Source of the DNA: Suttonella indologenes
GTDB taxonomy: Bacteria; Pseudomonadota; Gammaproteobacteria; Cardiobacteriales; Cardiobacteriaceae
Assembly: GCF_900460215.1 (NCBI RefSeq)
Contig: NZ_UHIA01000004.1
Location: forward strand, 690,001 to 754,000
Reading direction: 5' to 3'
Length of the DNA: 64,000 nt
Shown one piece after another: positions 16,599 to 25,025 of the stretch. The translations under genes were made by a program, and so were the position numbers. The notes beneath the pieces were generated by a model. It saw nothing but the letters and a program-made list of their open reading frames with translations. It was not told the DNA's origin and searched no databases. The first letter of the stretch is position 1; each line of letters starts with the position of its first letter.

Positions 16599-17645
16599 AT
16601 GCCATTAGTCGCGCACCGCCCCTTAGAATCTTTGCAGCGCATTCAAAAAGAAGGGCAGGAAGTCTTAGACATCCGCCGCGCGCATAGTCAGGACATCCGC
16701 GAGCTGCACATCGGTTTGCTCAACATGATGCCCGACGGCGCTTTGCAGGCGACGGAGCGGCAATTTCTGCGCCTTATCGGCAACAGCAACCGCATCGCGC
16801 AATTCTATGTGCATATTTTTACCATTGAGGGCGTGCCGCGCAGTCCGGAAATGCAGGCATATATTGAAGAAAATTATGAAAAATTTTCTGATTTGGCGGA
16901 GCAGGGCTTAGATGCTTTGATTGTCACCGGTACCAATCCCGTCCATCAGCACTTAAGCGATGAACCCTATGTGGATGAAATTCGAAAAATTTTCCGCTGG
17001 GCGGATGATAATGTAACCTCCGTGGTCTGTTCCTGCCTTGCCTCGCATGCCGCCTTTGAGATTTTTTACGGCATCAAACGCCAACCCTTGGCGCAAAAAC
17101 TCTTCGGCGTTTTCGAGCATCGGGTCTTAGACAAAAAACACCCGCTTTTATCCAATATCAATACCCGTTTCGATATGCCGCATTCGCGGCGCAACGATGT
17201 CAGCGCGGCGCAAATGCAAGCGCACGGCTTGAAAGTCTTGGTGGCGGGAAAAGAAAGCGGCGTTGCCTTAGCTACTTCGCCCGACGGTTTCCGCCAAATC
17301 TATCTACAGGGGCATCCCGAATACGATGTGCAAAGTTTATTGAAAGAATATCAACGTGATGCGGTGTTATATCAGGCGGGGAAATTGTCTTATCAACCCG
17401 CCTTGCCTGCGCATTATTTCAATGAACATGCGCAGGCATTGATTGACGCCTATTTGCGCGGCGACAGCGACTTCCCCGTCGAAGCATTGACGGAAGAAAT
17501 CGACATCACATGGCGCGACACCGCCAAAGGCATTTTTGCCAATTGGCTAGGTCTGATTTATGAACTGACGCATTATGATCGCCGCCTGCAATTTATGGAC
17601 GGCATAGACCCAAACGATCCTTTGGCCGGCAAACGCCATGACTAA
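16599..17645 (+). CDS. metA: Homoserine O-acyltransferase MetA
   Basis: First committed step of methionine synthesis: transfers succinyl (or acetyl) from CoA to homoserine. 348 residues. The catalytic triad is visible: Cys in CSCLASHAAFEIFYGI (second Cys aligns with E. coli Cys142), and His-Glu in LQGHPEYDVQSL. The N-terminal IGLLNMMPDGALQATERQF is characteristic. Succinyl or acetyl specificity cannot be read with certainty. It overlaps rarD by 8 nt. Confidence 0.93.
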   Translation: MPLVAHRPLESLQRIQKEGQEVLDIRRAHSQDIRELHIGLLNMMPDGALQATERQFLRLIGNSNRIAQFYVHIFTIEGVPRSPEMQAYIEENYEKFSDLAEQGLDALIVTGTNPVHQHLSDEPYVDEIRKIFRWADDNVTSVVCSCLASHAAFEIFYGIKRQPLAQKLFGVFEHRVLDKKHPLLSNINTRFDMPHSRRNDVSAAQMQAHGLKVLVAGKESGVALATSPDGFRQIYLQGHPEYDVQSLLKEYQRDAVLYQAGKLSYQPALPAHYFNEHAQALIDAYLRGDSDFPVEALTEEIDITWRDTAKGIFANWLGLIYELTHYDRRLQFMDGIDPNDPLAGKRHD

Positions 17646-18522
17646 TCAGGGCAAAGCATGGCTGGCGCTCATTGCCGCCTTTGGCACATGGGGATTTTTT
17701 CCGCTCTTTGTGCGCCTGATGAGTGCCATGCGCGCGGAAGAACTGCTCTATGTACGCGTCATCTTTTCCCTATTGATACTGCTGATTATTTATCTCTACC
17801 AAGGGCGGATGGCAAGCCTGCTGCGTCCGCTATGCCAAACGCGCACCTGCCTGAGCCTATTGATTACCGCCGTACTCATCGCCCTGAATTGGCTGTTTTA
17901 CATTGTGGCGGTCAATAAAAACCTGACCAGCCAAGCCAGCATGGGCTATTTCATCACGCCGCTGATTAACGTGGCATTAGGTATCTGTCTTTTCGGGGAA
18001 AAATTGGACAAATGGCGCGCCTTGGCGCTTGGCTGCGCCAGCATCGGTCTGCTCTATCAAATTCTCGTCTTCGGCGAATTTCCATGGCTGGCGCTCGCCA
18101 TCGGCGGCAGCTTCGGCTGCTACGGCAGTCTGCGCAAAAAATTCCAATTGCCGGCGGTGGCAGGTTTATTTGCCGAAATGCTGATTCTCAGTCCCTTCGT
18201 GCTTGCGGCTTGGCTGTGGTTGGCGGCGCAGGGGCAGGCATTCGACTATGCCGCGCAGCCGAGTATGATTATCTACTGCCTTGGGGCAGGCGTGATTACG
18301 CTGGCGCCGCTCTTGCTCTATCTCTATGCCGTGGAGCATCTACCGCTCAATGCCGTTGCCATGGCACAATATAGCACGCCCAGCCTGCAATTCTTGCTGG
18401 CGATTTTTTATTTTCATGAACCGTTCGACTGGACAAAACTCATCACTTTCCTGTTCATCTGGACAGGCTTGGGTATCTACAGTCTGCGGCTAATCTATCA
18501 TTATCGGAGAAACACAGTATGA
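17638..18522 (+). CDS. rarD: RarD-type DMT permease
   Basis: Inner-membrane drug/metabolite transporter family protein, 294 residues with about 10 hydrophobic segments (two EamA repeats). It starts MTNQGKAWLALIAAFGTWGFFPLF, with the RarD-typical AVNKNLTSQASMGYFITPLINV and YLYAVEHLPLNAVAMAQYSTPSLQF. Substrate unknown. Overlaps both the upstream metA and the downstream lipoprotein gene, indicating tight translational coupling. Confidence 0.9.
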   Translation: MTNQGKAWLALIAAFGTWGFFPLFVRLMSAMRAEELLYVRVIFSLLILLIIYLYQGRMASLLRPLCQTRTCLSLLITAVLIALNWLFYIVAVNKNLTSQASMGYFITPLINVALGICLFGEKLDKWRALALGCASIGLLYQILVFGEFPWLALAIGGSFGCYGSLRKKFQLPAVAGLFAEMLILSPFVLAAWLWLAAQGQAFDYAAQPSMIIYCLGAGVITLAPLLLYLYAVEHLPLNAVAMAQYSTPSLQFLLAIFYFHEPFDWTKLITFLFIWTGLGIYSLRLIYHYRRNTV

Positions 18523-18758
18523 GTAAAATCCTCGTTTTAAGCCTTGTTGCCCTATCATTAGCCGCCTGCAAAGCCCCCATCACGCCCGAAGCCATCGGTG
18601 AACACAATTTATCCAAAGGACGCTGCACGGACATTCCGCTCTGCGATACCCAAGGACAATGCCGGCAAGTCAATGACGAAAGCGTCAAATACGTCTGCGA
18701 CATGATCGGCGGCAGCTTTGAACCGCGCGAGCTGAAAAAGCAGCGTTGGTTGTTCTAA
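18519..18758 (+). CDS. Small cysteine-rich lipoprotein
   Basis: 79 residues with a lipoprotein signal peptide and lipobox LSLAAC (Cys17), overlapping rarD by 4 nt (ATGA). The mature part holds four cysteines (RCTDIPLCDTQGQCRQV ... YVCD), likely two disulfides in the periplasm. I do not recognise the family; it may be a remnant-length periplasmic domain rather than an enzyme. Confidence 0.75.
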   Translation: MSKILVLSLVALSLAACKAPITPEAIGEHNLSKGRCTDIPLCDTQGQCRQVNDESVKYVCDMIGGSFEPRELKKQRWLF

Positions 18759-18760
18759 GC

Positions 18761-19201
18761 ATGGCGGTGCGCAAAATTAAAAAATACCCCAACCGCCGTC
18801 TATACGACACAGGCGCAAGCGCTTATATCAAAAGCAAAGACTTGCGCGCCTTCCTGCTCGCAGGTGAAAGACTCAGCGTCATAGACGTGCAAACAGGGCG
18901 CGATATTACCCGCTCCGTGCTATTCAGCATGCTGGCGGAAGAAGCGGCGGACGAACAGGCTGCGCCCATCTTCAGCGAAGCCATGCTCAGCGAAGCCCTG
19001 CGCTTTGATGATGAACTGCTGGCGGGACTTGCCGCACAATATTTGGAAAAAAGCCTGAAACTCTTTATTCAACACCGCGACCTATTTCAAGCGCAAATGC
19101 AGAATTTTGACCTTGAAGACCCGCTCTCGACCATTGAAAAACTCGCCGTCGCGCAAGATGCTCTGCTGCAGGAAAGCGCGGCGAAAATAGCAGCGTCTTA
19201 G
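18761..19201 (+). CDS. phaR: PhaR-type polyhydroxyalkanoate synthesis regulator
   Basis: A 146-residue protein from the ATG at 18761 (2 nt after the lipoprotein stop). The N-terminal IKKYPNRRLYDTGASAYI and DVQTGRDITRSVLFSML are the PHB/PHA accumulation regulator DNA-binding domain. In PHA producers it represses phasin genes and binds polymer granules. No pha biosynthesis genes are in the window, so the target here is open. Last gene of the operon that starts with the ATPase. Confidence 0.88.
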   Translation: MAVRKIKKYPNRRLYDTGASAYIKSKDLRAFLLAGERLSVIDVQTGRDITRSVLFSMLAEEAADEQAAPIFSEAMLSEALRFDDELLAGLAAQYLEKSLKLFIQHRDLFQAQMQNFDLEDPLSTIEKLAVAQDALLQESAAKIAAS

Positions 19202-19272
19202 CGGATTGAGAGAAAGAAAAATACCTTTATCAGCAATCAACAAAATGAAAGCAAGTGCCTTAGCTGTAAATA

Positions 19273-19377
19273 TATAGCTTCTTCAGATTAAAATGAGACA
19301 ATAAAAATTTTCAACATATTGAAAAATATTTCAATATGTTGTTTTAAGGCGTATCATTTTAATCTGAAGAGACTATA
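19273..19377. mobile_element. Family B palindromic MITE, copy 2 (105 bp)
   Basis: Reverse complement of the 13132-13236 copy with only two or three differences. Ends TATAGCTTCTTCAG and CTGAAGAGACTATA. It lies 50 bp upstream of the mod start codon, at the left border of the restriction island, so it could carry promoter or recombination functions there. Confidence 0.92.
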
Positions 19378-19427
19378 GATAAGTTAGGGTGCTATTTAAA
19401 AATTATTTATTTCAAAAGGATAGAGAT

Positions 19428-21469
19428 ATGACCGAACCGAACCGAACCGAACCGAACCGAACCGAACCGAACCGAACCGAACCGAACCGAACCGAACCGA
19501 ACCGAACCGAACCGAACCGAACCGAACCGAACCGAACCGAACCGAACCGAACCGAACCGAACCGAACCGAACCGAACCGAACCGAACCGAACCGAACCGA
19601 ACCGAAATTATACATGGTTTGCAAAATGATTTAACTCAAAATAATATCCTAAAACTCAAGGCACTTTTCCCTGAAATATTCTGCGAAAACCAGATTGATT
19701 TTGAAAAACTCAAACTCATTTTGGGTACGGAAAACCTTTGCGACAGCAACGAACGCTATCAACTCAACTGGGCAGGCAAAACCGCCGCATACCGTGCTTT
19801 GCAAACGCCCACCTTCAACACCCTGATTCCCTGCCAAGCCGAAAGCGTGGATTTTGATGCCACGCAAAACGTGTTTATTGAAGCGGAAAACATGGAAGCC
19901 TTGAAAATCCTGCAAAAAGCCTACGCAGGCAGCGTCAAAATGATTTACATTGACCCGCCCTACAACACAGGCAAAGACAGCTTTATTTATCCCGACAAAT
20001 TTTCAGAAACCCGCGATGACTACGCCAAACGCGTGGGCGACAAAGACACAGAAGGCTACCTGAAACGCGATGGGGTGTTTCAAGGCGCATTCCGATTAAA
20101 CAGCAAAGACAGTGGGCATTATCACAGCAACTGGCTGAATATGATGTTGCCACGCCTGCATTTGGCGAAAACGCTGTTGCGCGAAGACGGCGTGATTTTT
20201 ATCAGCATTGATGACAATGAACAGGCGCAATTGAAATTGCTGTGTGATGAAGTGTTTGGTGCGGAGAATTTTTTAGTGGAATTTATCCGCAAGACAAAAA
20301 GCGTTACTAATGTTGAAAAAACAGGAATTAACATTCAACATGAATATTTAATCTGTTATGCAAAAAATAAAGAATTTGCTTATTTGAAAGGTGAGGAAAA
20401 AGATTTTTCAAATTATCAAAATCCAGATAATGACCCAAATGGTGAATGGATTTCTGATAACCCAACTGCCCCAAGAGATGGCGACCGTTATCCGATTGTT
20501 AATCCATTTACAGGTAGGGAGGATATTCCACCAAAGGGACGCGCTTGGTTTTTTTCAAAAGAAAATTTTGAATTATGGGTTAAAACAGGAAAAATTAAAT
20601 TTAAAAAAACACATTCAGAAAAAGAACGTGGTTTTATTTTGAAACGTTACAAAAATGAAATTAAAAACGCTGATGCAATGTTAGATAGTTTGTTAGTCGA
20701 TAATTCATATTTAAATCAAGCTGCAACTAAGGAGCAAGTAAAGCTGTTTGAAGAAAAAGTATTTGAAAGCCCTAAGTCTGTTGCCTTATTAAACAAAATT
20801 GTGCTTTGTGCAACAAATCCAAACGACCTAATCCTAGACTTCTTTTCAGGCTCTGGCACAACTGCCCACGCGGTTATGCAACTCAATGCCGAAGACGGTG
20901 GCAATCGCCGCTACATTTGCGTGCAGTTGCCCGAAGAAACAGACGAAAAATCCGAAGCCCACAAAGCAGGTTACGCCACCATTGCCGAAATCGCCAAAGA
21001 ACGCATACGCCGCGCAGGAAAACACATTTCAGGCAGCCTGAAAGAAAATCAAAACGTGGATACAGGTTTCAAAGTGTTCAAACTTGCCCAAAGCGCTTTT
21101 AAACAATGGCGGCAGCCTGAAAAATCTGATGCCGAAAGTTTGGGCGAACAATTGGCATTGTTTCAAAATGTGGTTGATGAAAACGCCAGCGTGGAAAATC
21201 TGGCGTATGAATTGGCTTTGCGTTTGGGTTTCCAATTAACGGATGAGTTTGATTTTTCAGGCAGCGTGGTTTGGTTGAACAATCAAGCAGGCACACGCAA
21301 AACCGCCCTGTTTTTGCAAACATTCAGCGATGAATTGTTGCACGCATGTTTGCAACAATCGCCACAAAAAATCTTTGCCCTAGACCGCGTTTTTCAAGGC
21401 AATGACGCACTGAAAACCAATGCCTTTTTGCAATGCCAAGACGCTGGCGTGCAATTTGAAACTTTATAG
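19428..21469 (+). CDS. mod: Phase-variable type III DNA methyltransferase Mod (ModD-like repeat), frame OFF here
   Basis: Adenine methyltransferase and specificity subunit of a type III restriction system. The AAAGGA site and ATG at 19428 lead into 35 ACCGA repeats. In the present sequence translation ends at 19634; the long frame (616 residues from a TTG at 19619) is reached only with one repeat fewer or two more, giving TEIIHGLQNDLTQNN. Motifs are in beta-class order: MIYIDPPYNTGKDSF (motif IV) then, after the target-recognition region, LDFFSGSGTTAHAVMQLN (motif I). The middle (about 20280-20820) is much richer in A+T than the flanks. An uptake word overlaps the stop codon. Neisseria modD genes carry the same ACCGA repeat unit, to my knowledge. 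Confidence 0.93.
19431..19605 (+). repeat. Pentanucleotide tract, 35 x ACCGA
   Basis: 175 bp of uninterrupted ACCGA. Five is not a multiple of three, so every gain or loss of a unit shifts the frame; the tract has no stop codon in any frame, encoding a TEPNR polymer. Counted directly: 2+12+12+8+1 units across the lines. Slippage makes this a translational switch for mod. Confidence 0.97.
21031..21042 (+). repeat. Neisseriaceae DNA-uptake word AGGCAGCCTGAA in mod
   Basis: Perfect 12-mer of the dialect I know from Kingella-type genomes, preceded by TTC so that the complement of the related dialect overlaps it. A second site at 21110-21121 matches 11 of 12. Confidence 0.8.
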
Positions 21470-21479
21470 GCTGCCTGAA
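21468..21479 (+). repeat. DNA-uptake word AGGCTGCCTGAA at the mod stop
   Basis: Perfect 12-mer of the Simonsiella-type dialect; its first two bases belong to the mod TAG stop codon. Placement at gene ends is common for Neisseriaceae uptake words. Confidence 0.8.
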
Positions 21480-21495
21480 GGTGCTTTTTGAGTGA

Positions 21496-21518
21496 TTTGT
21501 ATTTCATTGAAATACAAA
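21496..21518. promoter_or_regulatory. Palindrome upstream of the antitoxin gene
   Basis: A near-perfect inverted repeat with arms TTTGTATTTCA and TGAAATACAAA, 46 nt before the dinJ-like start. Its position fits autoregulation by the ribbon-helix-helix antitoxin. Confidence 0.6.
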
Positions 21519-21563
21519 TCTGTTTATAATCAAGCCGTATTTGAACCCAAACAGGAGAACATC

Positions 21564-21842
21564 ATGAGCGGTGCATACAGTTTTCGTGTCCCAGAAGACA
21601 TTAAAAATCAAGCATTTGAAGTGATTAAAAATTACGGCTTAACCCCTACCCAAGCCATCAATATGTTTTTGCGTGAAATTGCGCTTACCCACACCATTCC
21701 TTTGCGTTTGGATTATCAGCCCAAACCTGAAACCATTGCTGCAATGCAAGCCGTTAATCGGGGCGAAGTGGAAATGCTTGCTGTGGATACGGTTGATGAA
21801 GCCATTGTTTTGATGCAAAAAATGGCGCAGGAAACCAAGTGA
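21564..21842 (+). CDS. dinJ: RelB/DinJ-family antitoxin
   Basis: 92-residue antitoxin from the ATG at 21564, preceded by CAGGAG. The N-terminal ribbon-helix-helix segment is YSFRVPEDIKNQAFEVIKNYGLTPTQAINMFLREIAL, typical of DinJ with the TPTQAINMF motif. The C-terminal part should wrap the toxin. It overlaps the toxin gene (ATGA at 21840-21844). It would repress its own promoter; an upstream repeat TTTGTATTTCATTGAAATACAAA (21496-21518) is a plausible operator. Confidence 0.9.
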   Translation: MSGAYSFRVPEDIKNQAFEVIKNYGLTPTQAINMFLREIALTHTIPLRLDYQPKPETIAAMQAVNRGEVEMLAVDTVDEAIVLMQKMAQETK

Positions 21843-22108
21843 TGAGATTGGCAATCAGCAAAGAATACAAACGTGATTTACGCAAAATCGCCCCTGAAAT
21901 ATTAAGCAGTGCGGAATTTGCCGAAGTTTTGCATTGTTTGCACGGTGAAAAGCCTTTGCCTGCCCAATATCGCGACCACGCTTTAACGGGCAATTGGCAG
22001 GGTTTTCGCGATTGTCATATTAAAAATGATTTGGTGCTGATTTACAAAATTGAAGCAGAACAATTGATTTTGGTGCGCTTGGGGAGTCATTCAGAATTAT
22101 TTGGATAA
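21842..22108 (+). CDS. yafQ: YafQ-family mRNA interferase toxin
   Basis: 88 residues, RelE/YafQ superfamily. The ATG at 21842 overlaps the antitoxin stop. Conserved pieces include YKRDLRK, LPAQYRDHALTGNWQGFRDCHI and DLVLIYKI, then LILVRLGSHSELFG, with the His and Asp positions and terminal SHSELF found in YafQ-type ribosome-dependent endoribonucleases. Lies between mod and res, 5 nt before the res start codon. Confidence 0.9.
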   Translation: MRLAISKEYKRDLRKIAPEILSSAEFAEVLHCLHGEKPLPAQYRDHALTGNWQGFRDCHIKNDLVLIYKIEAEQLILVRLGSHSELFG

Positions 22109-22113
22109 AAACC

Positions 22114-24714
22114 ATGCAATTGAAATTTGAACATTTGGCTTATCAAAAAGATGCCATTTCCGCCATTGTGAATCTTTTTCAAGGCGAACCCAATCACACA
22201 CAATCATTTGAATTAACCGCAAATGGCGGCAGCCCGATTGTGGCAAACCGTTTGGATTTAAACCACGATGAAATCCAAAAAAATTTGAAAGCGGTGCAAA
22301 ATCGTTTCAGGCAGCCTGAAACCCAATTGGGGCAATACGGCTTGAATTTTACCGTTGAAATGGAAACGGGGACAGGCAAAACCTATGTCTATTTGCGGAC
22401 GATTTTTGAATTGAATCAGCAATATGGTTGGCGTAAATTTGTGATTGTCGTGCCGAGCGTGGCGATTCGTGAAGGCGTGTTGCAAAGCATACGCGCCACC
22501 AAAACGCATTTTGAAACCGAGTTTAACAAACCCATTGTTCATGCCGATATTTACCGCAGTGAGCGTTTGAATGCTTTACGCCATTTTGCTCAAAGTTCGC
22601 ATATTGAAATTTTGATTATGAATATTGATGCGTTTAAAAAAGAAGACAATGTGATTAAGCGCATGAATGAAAGTGGCGAAATACCGATTCAAAACATCAG
22701 CCAAACACGCCCGATTGTGTTGATTGATGAGCCGCAAAATATGGAAACGGATTTGGCAAAACAGGCAATTGATGCGCTCAATCCTTTGTTTGTGTTGCGT
22801 TATTCTGCCACCCACAAACAGCCGTATCACAAAGTATTCAGTTTAAATCCGATTGAAGCCTACAATCAGAAATTGGTCAAACAAATTGAAGTGAAATCGG
22901 TTTTGGCAAAAAACGATGTCAATGGTGCGTATGTGGCGTTGAAAGAATTTGTATCGGGCAAACGCAAATTGACCGCCAAAGTGGAAATCTATTTTCAAAA
23001 TCAAAAAGAAACCAAAAAGAAAACGGTTTCGGTGGTTTCGGGCGATGATTTGTTTGTGAAATCTGGAAATCATGAAACCTATCGTTATGGCTTTATCATC
23101 AATGGGTTGGACGCTGAAAACGGCACGCTGGCATTGTCCAACGGCACGGTTTTGACTTTGGGAGAAGACCAAGATGTGATTCGTGATGAAATCATGAAAA
23201 ACCAAATGGCGGCAACCATTAAAGAACATTTGCAAAAAGAAAAACGTTTAAATCCACGCGGCATTAAAGTTTTGTCTTTGTTTTTTATTGATAAAGTGGC
23301 GAATTACCGAAACGGTGGCAAATTTGCCCAATGGTTTGAAGAAATTTACCAACAAGAAGCGAGACAAAGCGCGGACGGTGTGCATGACGGCTATTTTTCG
23401 CAAGACAAAGACACAAGCGGTAAAACCAAAGCCGATGACGATACTTATGCTTTGATTATGAAAGATAAGGAAAAATTATTGTCGTTTGATTCGCCTTTGC
23501 GTTTTATTTTTTCGCATTCTGCTTTAAAAGAAGGTTGGGATAATCCGAATGTGTTTCAGATTTGTACGCTCAATGAAACCCAATCGCCGATTAAAAAACG
23601 GCAGGAAATCGGGCGCGGTTTGCGTTTGGCGGTGAATCAGCAGGGCGAACGTGTGCGTGATGACAGCGTGAATATTTTGACCGTGATTCCCAATGAAAGT
23701 TACGAAAGTTTTGCTGCCAATTTGCAACAAGAATATGAAAATGAATGCGGCATCAAATTCAGCAATGGCGGTGCGAAAAATGCCAATCAGCGCAAACGGC
23801 AAACTTTCCGCAAAGGTTTTACGCTTGACCCTGTGTTTTTGGCAATTTGGCAGAAATTGCTGCATAAAACACGCTATGCGGTGCAATTTTCGCGTGATGA
23901 TTTGATTCAGGCTGCCTGTAAATTGGTGCAAAATATGCCTGCGATTCATAAGCTGCAAATTGTGGTGCAAAAAGCCAAAATCAATCAAAGCCAAACCGAT
24001 GGCATTTGGGGCGAACAAACCCATGCTCAAACCGTACAAGTGGAAAATGCCGATTGGGCAATCCCTGATGTTTTATTGGCTATCCAAAAGAAAACCAAAT
24101 TGACGCGCCAAAGCATTTTTGAAATTTTGCAACAATCGGGTCGGATTGGCGAGATTGCCCATAATCCGCAGCGTTTTATTGATTTGGCAAGCGAAAAGAT
24201 TTTGTTGGCATTAAATGGTTTGATGGTTGAAGGGATTGAATATTTCAGGCTGCCTGAAAACAGCGATTTGGCGTATCGGCAAAGTTTGTTGCAATGGGAA
24301 AATTTGGCACAAAATGGCACGGAATTTTTCATCAATGCACATACTTTTTCCGTTCAAAATCAGGATAAAACCATTTTTGCCGATTACATCAACTTGGATT
24401 CGCAAACCGAACACGATTTTGCACGGGATTGTGAAAATCACGAAGATGTGGCTTTGTATTTCAAATTGCCCTCTTGGTTTAAAGTGCCTACGCCAATTGG
24501 CAATTACAATCCCGATTGGGCTGTGGTAATGAAAAACCGTGAGCGCGTTTATTTTGTGGCGGAAACGAAAAACACGGGCAAGGGCATTCAAGATGGTGTG
24601 GATTTAGACAAATTGTCTTTACCAGAACAGCAAAAAATTGAATGCGCCCAAACGCATTTTGATTTATTTGATGATGTGGATTATCGGGTGGTGGAGAAAT
24701 TGGCGGAGTTATAA
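22114..24714 (+). CDS. res: Type III restriction endonuclease subunit Res
   Basis: 866-residue ATP-dependent helicase-nuclease that needs Mod to cut. Walker A METGTGKTYVYLRT near residue 87, DEAH-like VLIDEPQN, motif III YSATHK, then SALKEGWDNPNVFQ and QEIGRGLRLAVN (motifs V/VI). The C-terminal PD-(D/E)xK nuclease is YNPDWAVV...VYFVAETK. No internal break, so the restriction subunit is intact while mod is OFF. Uptake words lie inside the gene at 22309-22320, 23906-23917 (minus) and 24244-24258. Confidence 0.95.
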   Translation: MQLKFEHLAYQKDAISAIVNLFQGEPNHTQSFELTANGGSPIVANRLDLNHDEIQKNLKAVQNRFRQPETQLGQYGLNFTVEMETGTGKTYVYLRTIFELNQQYGWRKFVIVVPSVAIREGVLQSIRATKTHFETEFNKPIVHADIYRSERLNALRHFAQSSHIEILIMNIDAFKKEDNVIKRMNESGEIPIQNISQTRPIVLIDEPQNMETDLAKQAIDALNPLFVLRYSATHKQPYHKVFSLNPIEAYNQKLVKQIEVKSVLAKNDVNGAYVALKEFVSGKRKLTAKVEIYFQNQKETKKKTVSVVSGDDLFVKSGNHETYRYGFIINGLDAENGTLALSNGTVLTLGEDQDVIRDEIMKNQMAATIKEHLQKEKRLNPRGIKVLSLFFIDKVANYRNGGKFAQWFEEIYQQEARQSADGVHDGYFSQDKDTSGKTKADDDTYALIMKDKEKLLSFDSPLRFIFSHSALKEGWDNPNVFQICTLNETQSPIKKRQEIGRGLRLAVNQQGERVRDDSVNILTVIPNESYESFAANLQQEYENECGIKFSNGGAKNANQRKRQTFRKGFTLDPVFLAIWQKLLHKTRYAVQFSRDDLIQAACKLVQNMPAIHKLQIVVQKAKINQSQTDGIWGEQTHAQTVQVENADWAIPDVLLAIQKKTKLTRQSIFEILQQSGRIGEIAHNPQRFIDLASEKILLALNGLMVEGIEYFRLPENSDLAYRQSLLQWENLAQNGTEFFINAHTFSVQNQDKTIFADYINLDSQTEHDFARDCENHEDVALYFKLPSWFKVPTPIGNYNPDWAVVMKNRERVYFVAETKNTGKGIQDGVDLDKLSLPEQQKIECAQTHFDLFDDVDYRVVEKLAEL
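22309..22320 (+). repeat. DNA-uptake word AGGCAGCCTGAA in res
   Basis: Perfect 12-mer within TTCAGGCAGCCTGAA, so both dialect variants overlap on opposite strands. Confidence 0.8.
23906..23917 (-). repeat. DNA-uptake word (minus strand) in res
   Basis: TTCAGGCTGCCT is the exact reverse complement of AGGCAGCCTGAA. Confidence 0.75.
24244..24258 (+). repeat. Overlapping DNA-uptake words in res
   Basis: TTCAGGCTGCCTGAA holds AGGCTGCCTGAA on the plus strand and AGGCAGCCTGAA on the minus strand. Confidence 0.8.
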
Positions 24715-24759
24715 GTGTAATTCCGCCAATTTCCCTAAAATTTGAGGTAGAGTTTGCAA

Positions 24760-24930
24760 TTAGAAAATCGCGCGCAGGATTAGGAAGCTGGTCGCGGATA
24801 GGAAAGCGGCGGAGGGTAGGGTGATAATCCATGCCAGTCCGATGGGTTTCATCAAAGCCCAGTTGGCATTACGGTTGACTAAGCCGATGCCCAGCACGGC
24901 GCCGACAAGAATGTGCGTGCTGGATACGGC
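24760..24930 (-). pseudogene. C-terminal stump of a PiT inorganic phosphate transporter
   Basis: 56 codons and a TAA on the minus strand read AVSSTHILVGAVLGIGLVN ... ALMKPIGLAWIITLPSAAFL and end FLILRAIF, which is the conserved C-terminal transmembrane end of PiT-family phosphate permeases (S-T-H-x-L-V-G-A-V motif). Upstream of 24930 similarity stops abruptly with a stop codon in frame, so about 85% of the gene is gone. The break lies at the right border of the restriction island and probably records a rearrangement. Confidence 0.8.
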
Positions 24931-25025
24931 GCATCGTTATCCTTCCAGCATTGTGCGGGCTTTTGTCGATTTTATCAGGGCTTAGATTCAAGCTTGAAGT
25001 GCAACGTTTAATAGATGAGGATTTT
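24931..25025. other. Junction and leader sequence
   Basis: About 95 bp between the transporter stump and the next gene. It contains no repeat that I can match to the left border of the island. It must hold the promoter of the following small gene. Confidence 0.35.

Noticed and set aside
19431..19605. Possible CRISPR array
   Set aside because: The 5-bp unit has no spacers; it is a simple tandem repeat at the start of mod. No CRISPR or cas genes are seen anywhere in the window.
19412..19624. 70-codon minus-strand frame encoding an FGSVR repeat
   Set aside because: It is only the complement of the ACCGA tract, which has no stops in any frame; no ribosome site or conserved sequence.
21842..22108. 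Toxin gene start at the GTG 21839
   Set aside because: The ATG at 21842 overlaps the antitoxin stop in the usual ATGA manner and fits family length.
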